Source: Ulva prolifera
Lineage: Eukaryota; Chlorophyta; Ulvophyceae; Ulvales; Ulvaceae
Assembly (NCBI GenBank): GCA_023078555.1
Contig: CM041201.1
Location: 6,517,172-6,581,171 of the forward strand
Length of the DNA: 64,000 nucleotides
Direction of reading: 5' to 3'
Under the pieces are notes generated by a model that saw only the letters and a program-made list of their open reading frames with translations, did not search any database and was not told the DNA's origin. Shown piece by piece: positions 1 through 12,178 of the stretch. The first letter of the stretch is position 1. Each line of letters opens with the position of its first letter. Both the position numbers and the translations under genes were made by a program.

Positions 1-94
1 CACCACTGAAGCCCTACACACGGAAGTTTGGATTTTGCTGAGATCTGTTTATCACCGTGCGAGTGAGAGCGCAGGAAAACAACCTTCGCAGTAC

Positions 95-3000
95 TCAATG
101 ACATGCCGCTGATACAGCCAGGATCACCAGCAAAAACAACAGTGTGGGTCGCACTGTGCGCCAAAGCTGCTTGAACTTGTGAGCATCCGCCTTGTGAGCA
201 CGCTTCTTCTGGCGCTTACGGTCCAGCTGTGCCTGGGCCTGATGCAGAGCATGCTCCTGCCGCAGCGTCCGAGCGGCGGCATCCTCCACGTGGCCTTTGA
301 GCAGTTTCATCTCCGTTGACGTCTCCTCCACTGACGCAGCCATCTTCGCATTCTCGGCCTGAAGCTCCCTGAACCCCAAAATAGGCCCGCATTAGCGTTG
401 TGCAACCAATCAAACACAGTTAAAGCACAAGAGACTTGGTCCAATCCCTAAACGAACCCATTTTTGCATGGCTAGCGACAACAACGAAAGTGTCTGGCCT
501 TGCCAAACTCGCCATGGGCAATCGTACACACTCATAGCCACACATACGTGTCCTGCACATGCGCAGTCCTACATGCCAAGCTCACAGGGCCCGCTGCAGT
601 GCGCGAGAGCAGCACACCTGGTGGCGGCATTGGCCTCGATCAGCTGCACACGTGTGCGCCGCAGCTCGTCTGCGTTCTGGTATGCCTCCTGTTGTCGCTG
701 CATGCGGGCGTCCTGCTCCTCCTTCCACCTGGCGTGCATCATCTCCACCTGGTCGATGAGGCCACCCATGCGCTCCTCCACCGTCGACTTTTGCATGATA
801 CACGCGCTCGTCAGTGCCTGCTCCATCGCGAGCGCATTGGTGACCTTGGATACCTGCGCGTCCAGTGTCTCGAGGCTCTGCCGTGCCTCGGCGTTCTCCT
901 CCTGCAACAGGCATGCCGCCAAGCTCACCCAGCACACTTCGGCGGCATGTGCTCAGCGCCTGCCAGGCAGATCTCTGCCGGAGGAACAGCACAGCTGCAC
1001 GACGATCCTGATGCAGCCATGCAGATGCACAGATGCGAATTTGGGGTAGGAAAGACCGCTGCACTAGCCTTTGCTGCTCCCGTCTGCACTCACCAGCATG
1101 GTGGCAGCGCCCTACACGTGGCACCAGCAATGACAATGCCGCAGGGCTACAGCTCCCCAGGGCAGGAGGTGTGCACCTGCAGCCGCCGGCTCTTTTCTTC
1201 TGCATTGCTTCGTAGGAACACGGCATGCTCCTTCGCGCCACGCTCGGATGCAAGCTCGGCCTGCAGCTGCGACCGAAGCTCGACTTCCGCAATGTACTGT
1301 TGCACTGCGTGCCGGTGCGCCTCCTTCTCGGTTTCTGCTGCCTGCCGAAGGCCGTCTACTTCCGCCTGTAGTGCCCGACGCTGGGCACGCTCCTCCAGGT
1401 GCGCCCCTGTACGCAGTTCCTAGCCTCACTGCCTCAGACTGTTGCTGTGCTGCAAGCCTGCGGAACTGTGGCAGTCGCCTGACCCTGTTATCCGCGCATG
1501 CTGCCGCCCATGAGTCGCCTGCACAATGACATGCCACACACGCAGACCATCACAGGGAACAAGTCACGAACACAGTGATCAGTTCAGCCGTGCGTCAGGC
1601 GGCTGGTACAGTATTTGATGCTCATGGTGCTTGTAGAGCGCTGGAGCGAGATGGTACCGGTGATCATTGACAGAGTCTTCTCCAGATTGACTGCGTCCCC
1701 CTGTGTCTGTGCTAGTGCCTCGCGGACCACGAGCAGCTCTGCAGCTTGCTCTTCCCGCAGCGACTCCAAGTCAAGGATGGACGATCTGAAGCCCACTTTC
1801 ACTGCAGCCTCTGTGATGCGGTTGTATGCTTGCCAGACATTGAGAAGCACTGCTTCACGTTCCTCGCTATGTGCTATACAGCCCTGCATCTGGTACCTGC
1901 CCATCTGAGTCTAACACTGCACAATCTGGCAGCTCGATCGTGCCCCTGCTCTCATGATCTGGCAGCTCACGCATGGACTTTGATATCAATCATGTAGCGA
2001 ACAACCATTACGTTGACCACCAGTCTGTGAGGGATTTGTGCATCCATCCGACAGGCATAGTGTCATCCCTAGCAGCATTCAGGGCAGTGAGTGTTCGTGA
2101 TTTGAGCGTGCCTTGAGCATGTCACTGAAGCCAACAGAGTAGACGTATAGGGCTTTGTGCAGGCGGTCAATGTGAGCGTCTGAGAGCCCAACACCCCGCA
2201 GCTCTGGCCGAGAGATTCCAAACACGCGCAGTCCGTGGTCTGAGCCCAAGGCAGGATGCATCAGCTGTACCGGGTCTTCACCAGTAGTTCTCTGAGCAAG
2301 CATGTCGTTCAGCCATGTCTCCATGAGGACAGCACCCACGTGACGCTGGCGATCCCTGACAAGTGCAAGGTCCTCCTGTCGCTGCTGCATGTTCATCACA
2401 GCTTGAATCATGCCTCCTGCTTGATCAAATCCGTGGGCATACAGGGCTCTTGTGCGCCACTGCGACGTCTCTGCGTCACCGCTGTCTGAGTGCACTGAGG
2501 CGCCCTTGCCTGTACAATACCAATCAGCCCTCACCACCATCTGAAGACGTGACTGCGTGGACATCGATATGGCCCATCTTTCTCCTATTGTGCGAGTAAC
2601 CCACAAATCCGAAATTGTACCTGTCAAAGGAGGAAGATGCCTGTTCGGCTGCAGCTGTCGGGATGCAACAGCTTCACTATTCTGTAAAGAAGGCTGATGG
2701 CTGTGCCGTGGTGCAATGTTTCCTTGCTTGCGTGCATTCTGCACATCGACCATCATATTACTGTTGACGCGAGAGCCCGCTAAGGCTGCATATGAGCAAA
2801 CCGTACTGGTACTTCTGAGGACGTCTGAGGCGCTGATCCAAAGTTCGAAACGAGCTGCTTTTCCATGCTTTCGCTTTCCCAGTAGGCTATGTAGTTTTTT
2901 TTTAATGCTGGCTCCTTAAGCCTCCGTGGAGCTTTTGCAAGCCATCCAGGAGTTCCTACAATCAATCATTATCTGACCTTAGGTATGGAATCACAATTCC

Positions 3001-3535
3001 CCGCTGCAGCATCCATCACGGATTCCATGGTGAAGCTGGCAAAAGCCTGCTGCGCCTGGACAGGCTGAGCACAGGCATCATAAGTAGGAGACGCAATCGG
3101 CAGATCACCACGCAGAGCGGCACGATGGTGATTTGGCGTGGAGTATCAATCTACTCTGATCCATGCCGAGGTCCACGCCTCCACGCAATGCGGTTGTGGC
3201 CACATGGACCGACGAGAGCATCTACACCATGACCTTGTGCAGATCTATGGGAAATCTTGCCTGAACTGTGACAACTGTTTTATTGTGTAATTCGAGCTTG
3301 GCAAACGTGATGGTGATGCAATCCAGGCGCAGAGATTCATAAGCCTGGCTGATATCATCTGATTCGCCCAGCGCAACCTGTCGCGCACAGTCCCTTATTG
3401 TGTTCAGGCGCTAGAACAAGAGCACGGTTTAAAGGATGGTAGTCGAGCTTGATGTACCGATAGAAGTCTCTCAGGCCGCCAGGGATCAAACTCCTGAGCT
3501 CGGACTGAACGATGCCGTGAAGGTGTGCTACATTG
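95..3535 (-). CDS. Tail-anchored coiled-coil protein, axonemal light-chain (AXDND1/p28)-like
   Basis: Multi-exon minus-strand gene. Exons seen from 5' to 3': about 3535-3404 (contains LRDFYRYIKLDYHPLNRAL), one ending near 2990 (FTMESVMDAAAGNC), one split block in 2756-2079, then 1904 to about 1660, about 1410-1170, about 917-620 and about 372-95. The central part (DRLHKALYVYSVGFSDML, then EREAVLLNVWQAYNRI) resembles the axonemal dynein light-chain p28/AXDND1 family. The rest is charged heptad coiled coil rich in E, Q and R. The C terminus has a basic stretch (DRKRQKKRAHK) followed by about 17 hydrophobic residues and only a few polar ones, the layout of a tail anchor. One junction, after SVGFSDMLK, appears to use a GC donor. 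It lies head-to-head with DRC9. The start codon is not resolved because no in-frame ATG is seen in the first exon. Family assignment is by pattern only; the coiled coil and anchor are seen directly. Confidence 0.6.
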
Positions 3536-3614
3536 TCTCCAGGAGGGCAGGAGCCGTTCAATCACGACAGCGCATTTGCCAAAAACATTTCCGAATGTAA
3601 TCCGTGCGTTGCAG

Positions 3615-4950
3615 GTGTACACCGTTGTCAAATCCACGATAGAGAAGCTGTCTCTTGTAGGAGTGATCACTGTAGATCAGCAGGAGCAAGCAATGGCACT
3701 GACCAAAACTGTCGGTGAAGAGATAGCTGCCCTGATCAAACAACAAAACATTCTGGAGAAAGAGTTCGAAGCACTGGTTATGCAGCAGCATGAGCTCAAA
3801 CACCAAACCAATCGGCTTCGGAAAGAAGTATGTTTTGACCTGGGCGGTTCTTGTTCCTGAAAGCGGTGATGCATCGCCACGAAAAGCACTCATAGCACAC
3901 AGGAGAATGAGGCGAATATGAAGATGATAGCGGAGAAGCTGAGGACAAGTATCGGAGTTCTATGTGGCAAGCTCAAAGACAATCCAAACGTTGCTGAAAA
4001 CATGGCCAAGGTCGCCTCAGAGCGCCAGGCTCTGCAAATGCTTTTGGGGAAAAGTTTGGAGGAATTAGCAACCGCCCGGAAGCTCCCTTGTGTTGCTGAG
4101 ACAGTCCTTGTCGAACAGTATAGAAGAAAAGAGATACGTGAAGTGGTTGACCGGGAAAAAACAGCATCCCGGGCAGTCACAAACCTTAGGATGGAGCTTC
4201 ATGACGAGAAGGAGGAGCATGAGAAGGTGTGGGGGATGGACTAGTGGCTGAACAGCATACCTTTGTCAATGGGGTGATCCTTATCAGAGAGGCAAGTACA
4301 GGCTATGCAAGCAATCAAAGTATCCACAGCAAAGCTCAAAGAGGGTATAAAAGCTCAGAACCACACGGTCTACGTTGAAAAGTCGCACATTGGCAAGCAA
4401 TTGGATTGCGCACATGGAGCGGACGCCATGATCAAGAGGCAGGAAATTGCAGACCTTCAGAGGAAGCTCAGCCAACTGCAGAAAAAAAAAATCTTAGAAC
4501 AGCACGCGTATCGGACAGTCGAGGAACATTTTGACGAGCTGCAAGCAACCCTGCAGACAGTAGCTGCTAGTTGGGGGACAAACATGGCCACTGCCTCCGA
4601 CTCAAAGTCAACTGCGCTCGAGGTAAAGCAGCTTTACATGTGGACCCGTTGGACTGTTTGTACAACAGCACTGTGAATGAGCCATGCTTCAGGAGGCTAA
4701 GCAGAAGCACAAACTGGTGTTGGTACAATTCAAGGACATTGAGGTCAAGCACACGCGGGAATCTGTGCTGAAGCAAGAACGAGAGATGAAGGCAAAAGCA
4801 GCTGCTGAGGCCAAAGAGGCAAAGAGACTGCAGGACGAGGTTCAGGGGGCGGCAGCAGCAAGAATACAAGCATATTGGCGAGGTCATAAGACGCGAACGG
4901 GTGCCAAAGGTGGAAAAGACAAGGGCAAGAAGGGCAAGAAGAAGAAGTAA
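3615..4950 (+). CDS. DRC9: Dynein regulatory complex subunit 9 (IQCG/DRC9)
   Basis: Subunit of the nexin-dynein regulatory complex that links outer doublets and controls dynein in motile flagella. Exons 3615-3827, 3903-4226, 4302-4622 and 4693-4950 join in phase 0 throughout. The first exon (STIEKLSLVGVITVDQQEQ) and the second (LCGKLKDNPNVAENMAKV) match what I recall of the Chlamydomonas DRC9 N-terminal half, including the KDNPN(V/I)AEN signature. The remainder is coiled coil. Near the C terminus is one IQ motif (AAARIQAYWRGHKTRTG), a calmodulin-binding site, followed by the lysine/glycine-rich tail typical of IQCG. No ATG is present in the first recognised exon, so a short 5' exon carrying the start is missing from this model. 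The coil between exons looks shorter than in other species, so an exon may also be missed around 4230-4300. Confidence 0.85.
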
Positions 4951-5370
4951 AAGGCAGTGAATAGGTTCTGACCGATGGGCACACAACTGCGCACTTTCCA
5001 AGGCACCTTGAAACATGCATGCACTAGCGGCTGCAGCTACATGTGTCCATCATGTTTAGAGCACCAATACCAACTCAAATGCGACTCCACTCGATCGTGT
5101 TTCTTTGGCGCTCGTTTACAGAGGATTGGCATAATTTCGGAGCATGTCGTGGTTACGGACGTCATGTTTCCTATGCACTGGTCAAACCTGCCCCAAGAGC
5201 ACTGTTCCAGTTGGTCTTCGATGCATTGCGCTTTTGCTTGGTTGTCTCCAGCATGACACACGGCTGACCGCCCTTGCATGCACAGCGTTCGTTGCATCAC
5301 GTGAATTGACCGCATCTCTGCGGGGTAAGAAAGTCATGCCCGAGTACCTGCAGGTCAACATTCCCCTGAA
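4951..5370. other. Intergenic, convergent 3' ends
   Basis: Between the DRC9 stop and the stop of the next minus-strand gene. Only short shadow ORFs are seen; probably the two 3' UTRs. Confidence 0.4.
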
Positions 5371-6449
5371 TCAGGCCCGCTTGGAGTCAACCTTGACTAA
5401 GAGTGCGTGCCGAGAAACGTGCTTCTTTACTAACTGTGCTATTCTCTTCTTCGTGGCCACACTTGCAGCTCCCAGGTTCCTGCAGCTGTCTTCATGTACA
5501 ATAGCCTTGTATGCCGTGTGTTCATGACCATGATGAATATCATATTGCCCTGGCCCAACTCCTGCGCCCGAGTAATGTCGCGCATGATCTGCACCCCATT
5601 GGCTGTTTGCTAGCCTGCTGTCATTTGTGCGTTGCGTTGGAAGAGCAACGATGCGTGGCTGCCGAGACAAGAAGGCAGTTTGCAATGAATGAAGCTGTGG
5701 ACCACTAGGCTGTGCAGATCCGGAGCGGACACCACACAGACGGTCCAAGTCGCCTCTCCGGGCCTTGGTTGGGGAATATCTTTCATGACCCCAGCGCCAC
5801 CACGAAAGATTGTGTTGAGTAGCGTCTCCAGCCTGCATGATCACGTGTCCCTGCCCTGCTGAATCATGTGACACATTGGCACGATCTGAGCATGCAAATC
5901 AAAGCGTTGCATGAGCTGCAATGTGGATCTGACCCTCGCAAACGTTGGTGTGCATGACCGACGAGCGATTTTTGATGCATTGTAGAAGTCTGGGGTCTCC
6001 ACGATATGAAACCAGCCTGACCGCGAGATGTGACCACCCTTGTCCATTGCCACTGTCTGACCCATCAGGTGGGTTGGGTCAGCAGCAGCACCGCAGCGTG
6101 GACCATGAAAGTAAGATCCACAAGACACATACTCGGAAGTAAATGGCCGCAGCTTGACGAAGCGTGTGTCGTTAGCAAGCAACGACGCATCGGTTGTCTC
6201 ATGTGCTGCAGTGGTCGCTTTGGATCGATTTGCCTCCCGCGGATCTGTGGACGTATGCAAGATTTGGCAACTTGGCACCAATAATGCATTCGCGCAAGCA
6301 GCACAGATGTGATTGTTGGCATTGGCATCCTGGTGTTGGTGCGTGCCTGCGATGGGGATGTCGTGCGCATCGTGTACTTTCGCATGACATTGGCGCAGGA
6401 GATCATCAAATGCGTTGGGCTGTTCTGCAAGGGCACCATTTTCAGACAT
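5371..6449 (-). CDS. Possible sperm-tail PG-rich repeat (STPG-like) protein
   Basis: Long open frames on the minus strand (6449-5841, then 5874-5371) look like two or more exons joined across about 5850. The proposed start is the ATG at 6449 (MSENGALAEQPNAFDDLLRQ); the frame stays open upstream, so an extra 5' exon is possible. The C-terminal part contains SGAGVGPGQYDIHHG, which fits the GPGxY core of sperm-tail PG-rich repeats found in microtubule inner proteins of axonemes. The first exon has cysteine pairs (HICAAC) and is histidine-rich, with no family I recognise. Only one clear GPGxYD repeat is seen, whereas real STPG proteins usually have several. The neighbouring flagellar genes make a ciliary role plausible, but this is inference. 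Exon borders are not resolved. Confidence 0.35.
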
Positions 6450-6639
6450 AGTGTTTTCCGTGCACGTCTTGCAAAAGGCGCAGGCAAGAGAGCAAGCTGG
6501 GGCGCTGATCCAGATCTCAGGGTTGGGGGCGGTACCGGTGGAGAGAATCAGCGGATGCCGTATGAATAATCTTGTCCGGTCCGCACGAAATCTGCAAAGC
6601 TCTACAGCTGTATACAGTCGTGCCAGCATCGACAATCAA

Positions 6640-7439
6640 GCCCCAATGCATGGTTGACGCAGCAGGTCCCTGACCTTGCGCGTGGTTACAGGTAACTAGG
6701 AACGTTGTCATGCGCCGTCCCGTGCAAACTCGGTTACAACGCGATTTCATCGAAAGCATCCACACCAACTCTTGCTTACATGTGGATTGCCAGCCACCGC
6801 CAAGGCAGGCATTTCTTTCAAGACCAACAGTCTATATGTACAGCATACAAATCAATCTCACCGGGCCTCTGTACGGACCCCGCGACATGTGATGCCAAAT
6901 TACAGATAGCACACACAGCAATGGAAAAAGGCAACATTGAGTGCACCACGTGGATGAATGTAAGGATGAAATCTGTGCATTGATGCAGTCCATATCTATC
7001 CCATATAGGGCACCATCAGCAAAACAGTGATTGCAGGGCTTCCCAGTGATGATGTGATAAATACCCATCTGCATGTATAATTGACATTCCAACGACACCA
7101 GGGCGCGTTGGATGTACGGCCATGGTACATCCAGTCTGAACCATCAGTCGTACCGTGGTCGTATATCCAGCGCTAAAAGTGGTCACATCAGATTTGGCCT
7201 AACTCTAAGGCTGCCAACAGTACACGTAAGCGGATCATGGACTTACAACATACATATTATTTTTAGTACATATATATGTATCCGCACGTCCAATTGGCAG
7301 GATATTGGGACGTATCTACAACATAGCTGCTGCGCCACATTGCAGCTGCTCAAGTCTTCGCGAAACAGGTGACATCGTCAAGCAGCTGATTGCTGCTGAC
7401 CATCTAAGATTGAGCTCTTGCAGTATATGTCGGTTCAAA
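6640..7439. other. Intergenic stretch
   Basis: No convincing gene. A TGTAA element on the minus strand (TTACA at 7243-7247) lies about 195 bases past the SYP7 stop and could be its polyadenylation signal, since TGTAA is the usual signal in chlorophytes. Confidence 0.4.
7243..7247 (-). terminator. Possible TGTAA polyadenylation signal for SYP7
   Basis: TTACA on the plus strand reads TGTAA on the minus strand, about 195 bases past the SYP7 stop. Confidence 0.3.
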
Positions 7440-8922
7440 TTAAGCGAGTAAGGTGTAGATATAACCTGCAACTGCAAGGAGGATGATTACCAAAATAATA
7501 TCTATGCAGAAGTTCCTCTGAGATCGGACTTTTTTCAAGACTCCTGCTAGCTTCTGATTGTTTGTCTCCACTGATTTGGTGCCTTTGTCCAGCTGCAAGC
7601 AGGATACTGTGTGAGTGACTCAGCACAGACAGCAGTCTCAAGCTGATGAAGCAGCATGAACATGTCAGATTCCTACAAACTGCGTTGCAAGCAGAAGTGG
7701 AGAAGTCTTCGCACCCCTTTGTCAATCTCATCAATAAGCACATCCTGCTTGTTCAATTCTGCACCCATATCTTGCGCGATGTTCTGAAGATTTCCAAGGC
7801 CCTTCTCAATGAAATCAAGATCTTCATCTTGAGCTGCCTTGCGCTGATCAAATTCTTGGCGAAATTGCCGGTTTTCGTCTGTCTCCATATAGTGCTCCCT
7901 ATCGCCATTCATGTCAGAAACATCAACTTGCACCTCTGAGTATGGTCGTGAGCTGCTGCCCAGTCCACCAAACATCGCTCGCTTCTGAGGTGGGGCTCCT
8001 GGCTGCACACATCTATGAATATGCCCGCCCAGCTCTATGTGCTTCTTCTGGCAGATATCAAATGCGGCTAAACTCCGTATGGCACTGAACACGGTCAATG
8101 ACACTTCACCTGGACATTGACAAATCCAAGGGCGGACAGGTGACACACCTTCTTCCTGGCAATGTTCAGACCATCTGGAATAGCTGTGACACCCTCCTCC
8201 AGCTGTCGAACCTGTGCAGCAGCAAGATCAACGTTACACATGGCATCAACTATGCAAAAGTCGCAGGGCCAGCTCTATGGACAGAGGTCACGTATTAGCT
8301 GCAGACACATACTCGTTCTTGCCTAGCTACCACCATCTCCTGCGTGACTTTGCCCTTTTTGATGGCTGTTTTGAGCTGTGGAAGTTCAGCAAGAAGCGCT
8401 TGCTTTCGCTTCCGTATATCAGCATTCTTCTGTGCCACCAATGCGCGGTCTTTCAGCTGAGGGACACCAGTGGCTTCCTGCAGATGTAAGCATTTGAGTT
8501 TCATGAGCCTGCTCATGATGACAAATCAGGCATTGCCACACAGATAAAGCGGTGATCCTCAAGACACCGAGAGGAAAGCGAGATGTTTACAGCGGGTATG
8601 CGCGAAGCAGCTGGTGATTGTGCACCTCTGAGATGTTCTGAGCTTCGAGTTCGAGATCCTCTACCTGTTGTTCGAACCTGTCACCTTTCTTGTCAAGCAC
8701 TTTAGCTTTGGGCTTGTCTTGCACCAAGTACTTGTCATATCTGTATGCAGTATGATTTTTGACCATTTGCGAGATCCAAGGCATGCGGCTGGCGAGTGCC
8801 GTGCCCAGGTAGGCATATGCTGCCACAGCTGGTGCTTGGTGATCATACGCAGCCAGACACAGAAGTCCGCACTTCTTTTCCAAGGCCTTGGTGCGAGCGA
8901 GTATGTCAGTGACATTCGACAT
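7440..8922 (-). CDS. SYP71: SYP7-family Qc-SNARE (syntaxin of plants 7)
   Basis: Plant-type Qc-SNARE that pairs with Qa, Qb and R-SNAREs for fusion at the ER or plasma membrane. Exons 8922-8873, 8740-8626, 8477-8313, 8211-8149, 8002-7715 and 7592-7440 join with consistent phases to give 277 residues, close to plant SYP71. The N terminus starts MSNVTDILARTKALEKK followed by YDKY, as in SYP71. The SNARE motif runs from about residue 173 (ENRQFRQEFDQRK, then GLGNLQNIAQDMGAELNKQ) to about residue 250; the Q in ELNKQ is the expected zero-layer glutamine. The C terminus is QRNFCIDIILVIILLAV, one membrane span, ending YTLLA. SYP71 itself ends in the same way. The start is the first ATG in frame with the conserved N terminus. 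The next gene, PPO, diverges from the same 640-base gap. Confidence 0.93.
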
Positions 8923-9561
8923 CACGTTCTTAGCGCGCTGAACGACAACCCAGGAACCAAGACTCAGCTCGTAGCAGCTGGTAGCGAACGGCAGATCTGC
9001 TCGTCTACAAGCCTCCAAATGCGAAGCCGTTACATGCCAGGTACATATCTACACATCGTTCAATGCCCGACTCTTCAACATCTCACAGAAGACCCGCCAC
9101 ATGCACACCCACTCTGCAACAGCGATCGCAAATTCGCACACAGCCCAGAAACCAAGTAGATACGAATGCTGGACTTTGTGATCGAGCTCTGTCCGCGGGG
9201 CCGCTTGTGTGACTGTAGGCACAGCTGGGAGCGTGCGAGTGATGTGTCATCTGCCAAATGCATGCAGATGTACTGAATACCACAGTATACTGCTGATTTT
9301 CTATATGTACCATCTAAAAAGATAGCCAGTTCTGAACCCATTATCTGATATTTAACGGCGTAATGACGCGAACACGGATTTGTATGCGGTACTCGCATGC
9401 ATAGCCCTGTGAGCCTCGGCCGTTTTTTCGTATCCAACACGAGGCTTCAATTTGGAGCAAATCAGCAAACAACTGGCCTGGGGCTCAACGCAGTGCACCG
9501 ACATATGCATATGACGACGCTTCATGAGTGTTTGTGATTATTTGCGTATCCAATTTACATC
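8923..9561. other. Divergent promoter region, SYP7 and PPO
   Basis: About 640 bases between two genes transcribed away from each other. No coding signal; it should hold both promoters. No clear regulatory motif was recognised. Confidence 0.4.
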
Positions 9562-11735
9562 ATGGCATTTTGTGTGAGCACCGTATCGCCTAGGGTCACC
9601 GCGACGTACCCTCGCAACTTGCGTTGCAATGCGTCCTCCGCATCGGTGTCACCTCCAGCTGTAGATTCAGGTAGCTCCCAGGTGTACGATTCTGTCATTG
9701 TGGGTGCTGGTATCTCTGGATTGGTGACTGGGCTCGCGCTTCAAACCAAACATGATGATGCCGTCCCTTCGGTCCTCATTACAGAGGCCCGCGAGCGCGT
9801 AGGCGGCAACATTACGTCGCGCAAGAATGATGATTATATCTGGGAGGAAGGGCCTAACTCCTTTCAACCCAGCGACAGCGTTTTGGAGGCAGCGGTACGT
9901 CGCACGGTGGAAGGGATCTGGTCTTCACCGACCACGTCGTACCTTCCTTGGGATGGTAGAAGCACGCCATCCGATGCAATGATTCACAGTTCTGCTTCGC
10001 TGTCCCATTTAGCAGCTCGTAATCGGCGCTTGAGCCTAACTCTCGCGTACTATGCACACGTTGATGCTGCCGGCCGCGGCCCTCGGCAGCTCCTCAACAC
10101 GCATCTGTATGAACAAGCCACATGCAATCACGTCCCAACCAGATCATGCAAGCATTCGGCCCACATGCAGGTCGACACCGGCGTCGAGAAGGAGCTGGTC
10201 CTCGGAGATCCCACAGCTCCTCGATTCGTGTACTGGAAGAACAAGCTTCGGGCCACCCCGTCCGGACCAGTTTCCGCAGTGTTTGGAGATTTCCTGTCAT
10301 TCCCGGGTAAAATTCGTGCTGGCCTCGGTGCTGTCGGCCTGTTCAAGGCGCCCCCACCTGGCAAGGAAGAGAGTGTCAAAGAATTCATCTCCCGCAATTT
10401 AGGCGAGGAAGTGTTTTACCGCCTCATCGAGCCCTTCTGCTCTGGGGTGTATGCTGGTGACCCCACCAAGCTGTCAATGAAGGCTGCTTTTGGAAAGATT
10501 CAGGTTCTGGAAGAGAAAGCAGGTTCCCTTGTTGGAGGCGGCCTGAAGCTTGCTGAAGAGCGCAAAGCCAACCCTGGCCCACCTCGCCCAGCTAAGCTCC
10601 CCCCGAAGCCCGCAGGGCAGACAGTGGGCAGTTTCAAAGAAGGGTTGCAGACGCTCCCAGAGGCGATTGCGAAGGAGCTTGATGACAAGATTCGGTGTGA
10701 CTGGAAGCTCACAGCTGTGAGCAAGAATGCAGATGGCATCTACGAGCTTGAGTACAGCACGCCTGAGGGAGCACAGACAGTGCAGACCCGCAGTGTTGCC
10801 CTCACAGCACCCTCATATGTGGTTGCAGACCTCCTTGGCGATCAGGTTCCAGCACTGGCGGAAGCCCTGGGCGGTATCGACTACCCCCCAGTCTGTGCCG
10901 TGACTCTTGCATACCCGGAAGCGTCAGTCAAGGTATGGCGCATTGTCCTTTCAAGACTCCTGCTGCATCTACCTTCACCTCTGTCGATGTTCATGTAGGC
11001 ATCTCCCTCACATCACCATGTCCCCGTCTGCAATCAAACAGCGCAGGTCTACTCTGGCAGTGACAGCATACACATGCCTTTCGAGGTCAACTCTGGGGTT
11101 TGCTGCTGTGCTCAATGTGCAGCAGTGAGCAGTATATCTGGATTTTCAATGGCTGTGGGCATGTAGACTTTGTCAGTCGGGTGGGCCATGTGGATGTGAG
11201 CGTCCCGCTAAAGCAGGGTTGCACTGACCAGTGTGATGCGCGCCACGTGCAGGACGAGCGTAAAGCGGCAGACGGTTCGATCCCAGGATTTGGGCAGCTG
11301 CATCCCCGGACTCAGGGTGTGACGACACTGGGGACTATCTACTCGTCATCGCTGTTCCCTGGCCGGGCACCTGAGGGCATGTTCCTGATGCTGAACTACA
11401 TTGGTGGGGCCACAAACCGGGGAATTCTGGAGCAGCCGGATGAAGACATCGTGGCGCAGGTAGACCGTGACCTCCGGCTGGAGGGTATGCCTCTGAAAGG
11501 CGATGCCCCGAAGCCTGTTGTGGTAGGAGTGCGCACCTGGGCCAAGGCTATTCCGCAGTTCAACGTTGGGCATGGGGATCTCCTTGACAAGGCGCGGAAG
11601 GCACTCGATGATGCGGGCATGCACGGCATCCGGTTGGGTGGCAACTACGTGAGTGGTGTGGCCTTGGGAAAGTGCATCGAGTACGGATACACATTTGCTG
11701 ATGAGATTTCTAGCAGCCTGGAGGCGAAAGTTTAG
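9562..11735 (+). CDS. PPOX: Protoporphyrinogen IX oxidase, plastid type
   Basis: Flavoenzyme that oxidises protoporphyrinogen IX to protoporphyrin IX, the last step shared by heme and chlorophyll synthesis. Exons 9562-9894, 10171-10932 and 11253-11735 join in phase 0 and give about 525 residues, the normal length. The first 50 or so residues are a Ser/Ala/Arg-rich transit peptide. The FAD dinucleotide-binding motif SVIVGAGISGLVTGLAL follows, then RERVGGN. Other family landmarks are EEGPNSFQPSD, FCSGVYAGDP, KLSMKAAF, QTVGSFKEGLQTLP, GFGQLHPR, TTLGTIYSSSLFPGR and the C-terminal GGNYVSGVALGKCIEYGY. The match to plant and Chlamydomonas PPX1 runs end to end, and no key motif looks damaged. It is convergent with the propeller gene downstream. 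Confidence 0.96.
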
Positions 11736-12178
11736 GGAGAGCACGGCAATATGCTGTATATCAGGCAGATCATTGCACAGAGACAGGGGGCATGGTTTTT
11801 TTGCACAGCACCCGGTGTTCTGATGTACATACTCGATCTTAATACCATGACATATGTATATAGCTCTGAGCTGATCCGCATGAGAGGCTCCTAACGTTGT
11901 GGAGATTTACATGGTACGGATAAATGGGGTTGAAGGATAGATGAAATTACGTTACCGTGATACAACCATCAGTATCGAATTGATAAAATCTCAATCACAC
12001 ATTCGCTCATTGTTCAGGCCGAGTGTAGCACAATGAACTATCTACGTGTCCAATTGACAACGAAAGCACTACACAAGATTGTGAGTGTTTTGTGCATGGT
12101 GCTCAGCTACCGGCTAATTGCATCCAACCATGCCAGAGATCAGCACAGGCGTGATCCTGCAAGGCTTCTTGAAGGAAT
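11736..12178. other. Intergenic, convergent 3' ends
   Basis: AT-richer than its surroundings and without a coding signal. It probably holds the 3' UTRs of PPO and of the minus-strand propeller gene. Confidence 0.4.

Noticed and set aside
7425-7445. GGTTCAAAT, like a tRNA T-arm
   Set aside because: It overlaps the SYP7 stop codon and no acceptor stem or anticodon arm can be drawn around it.
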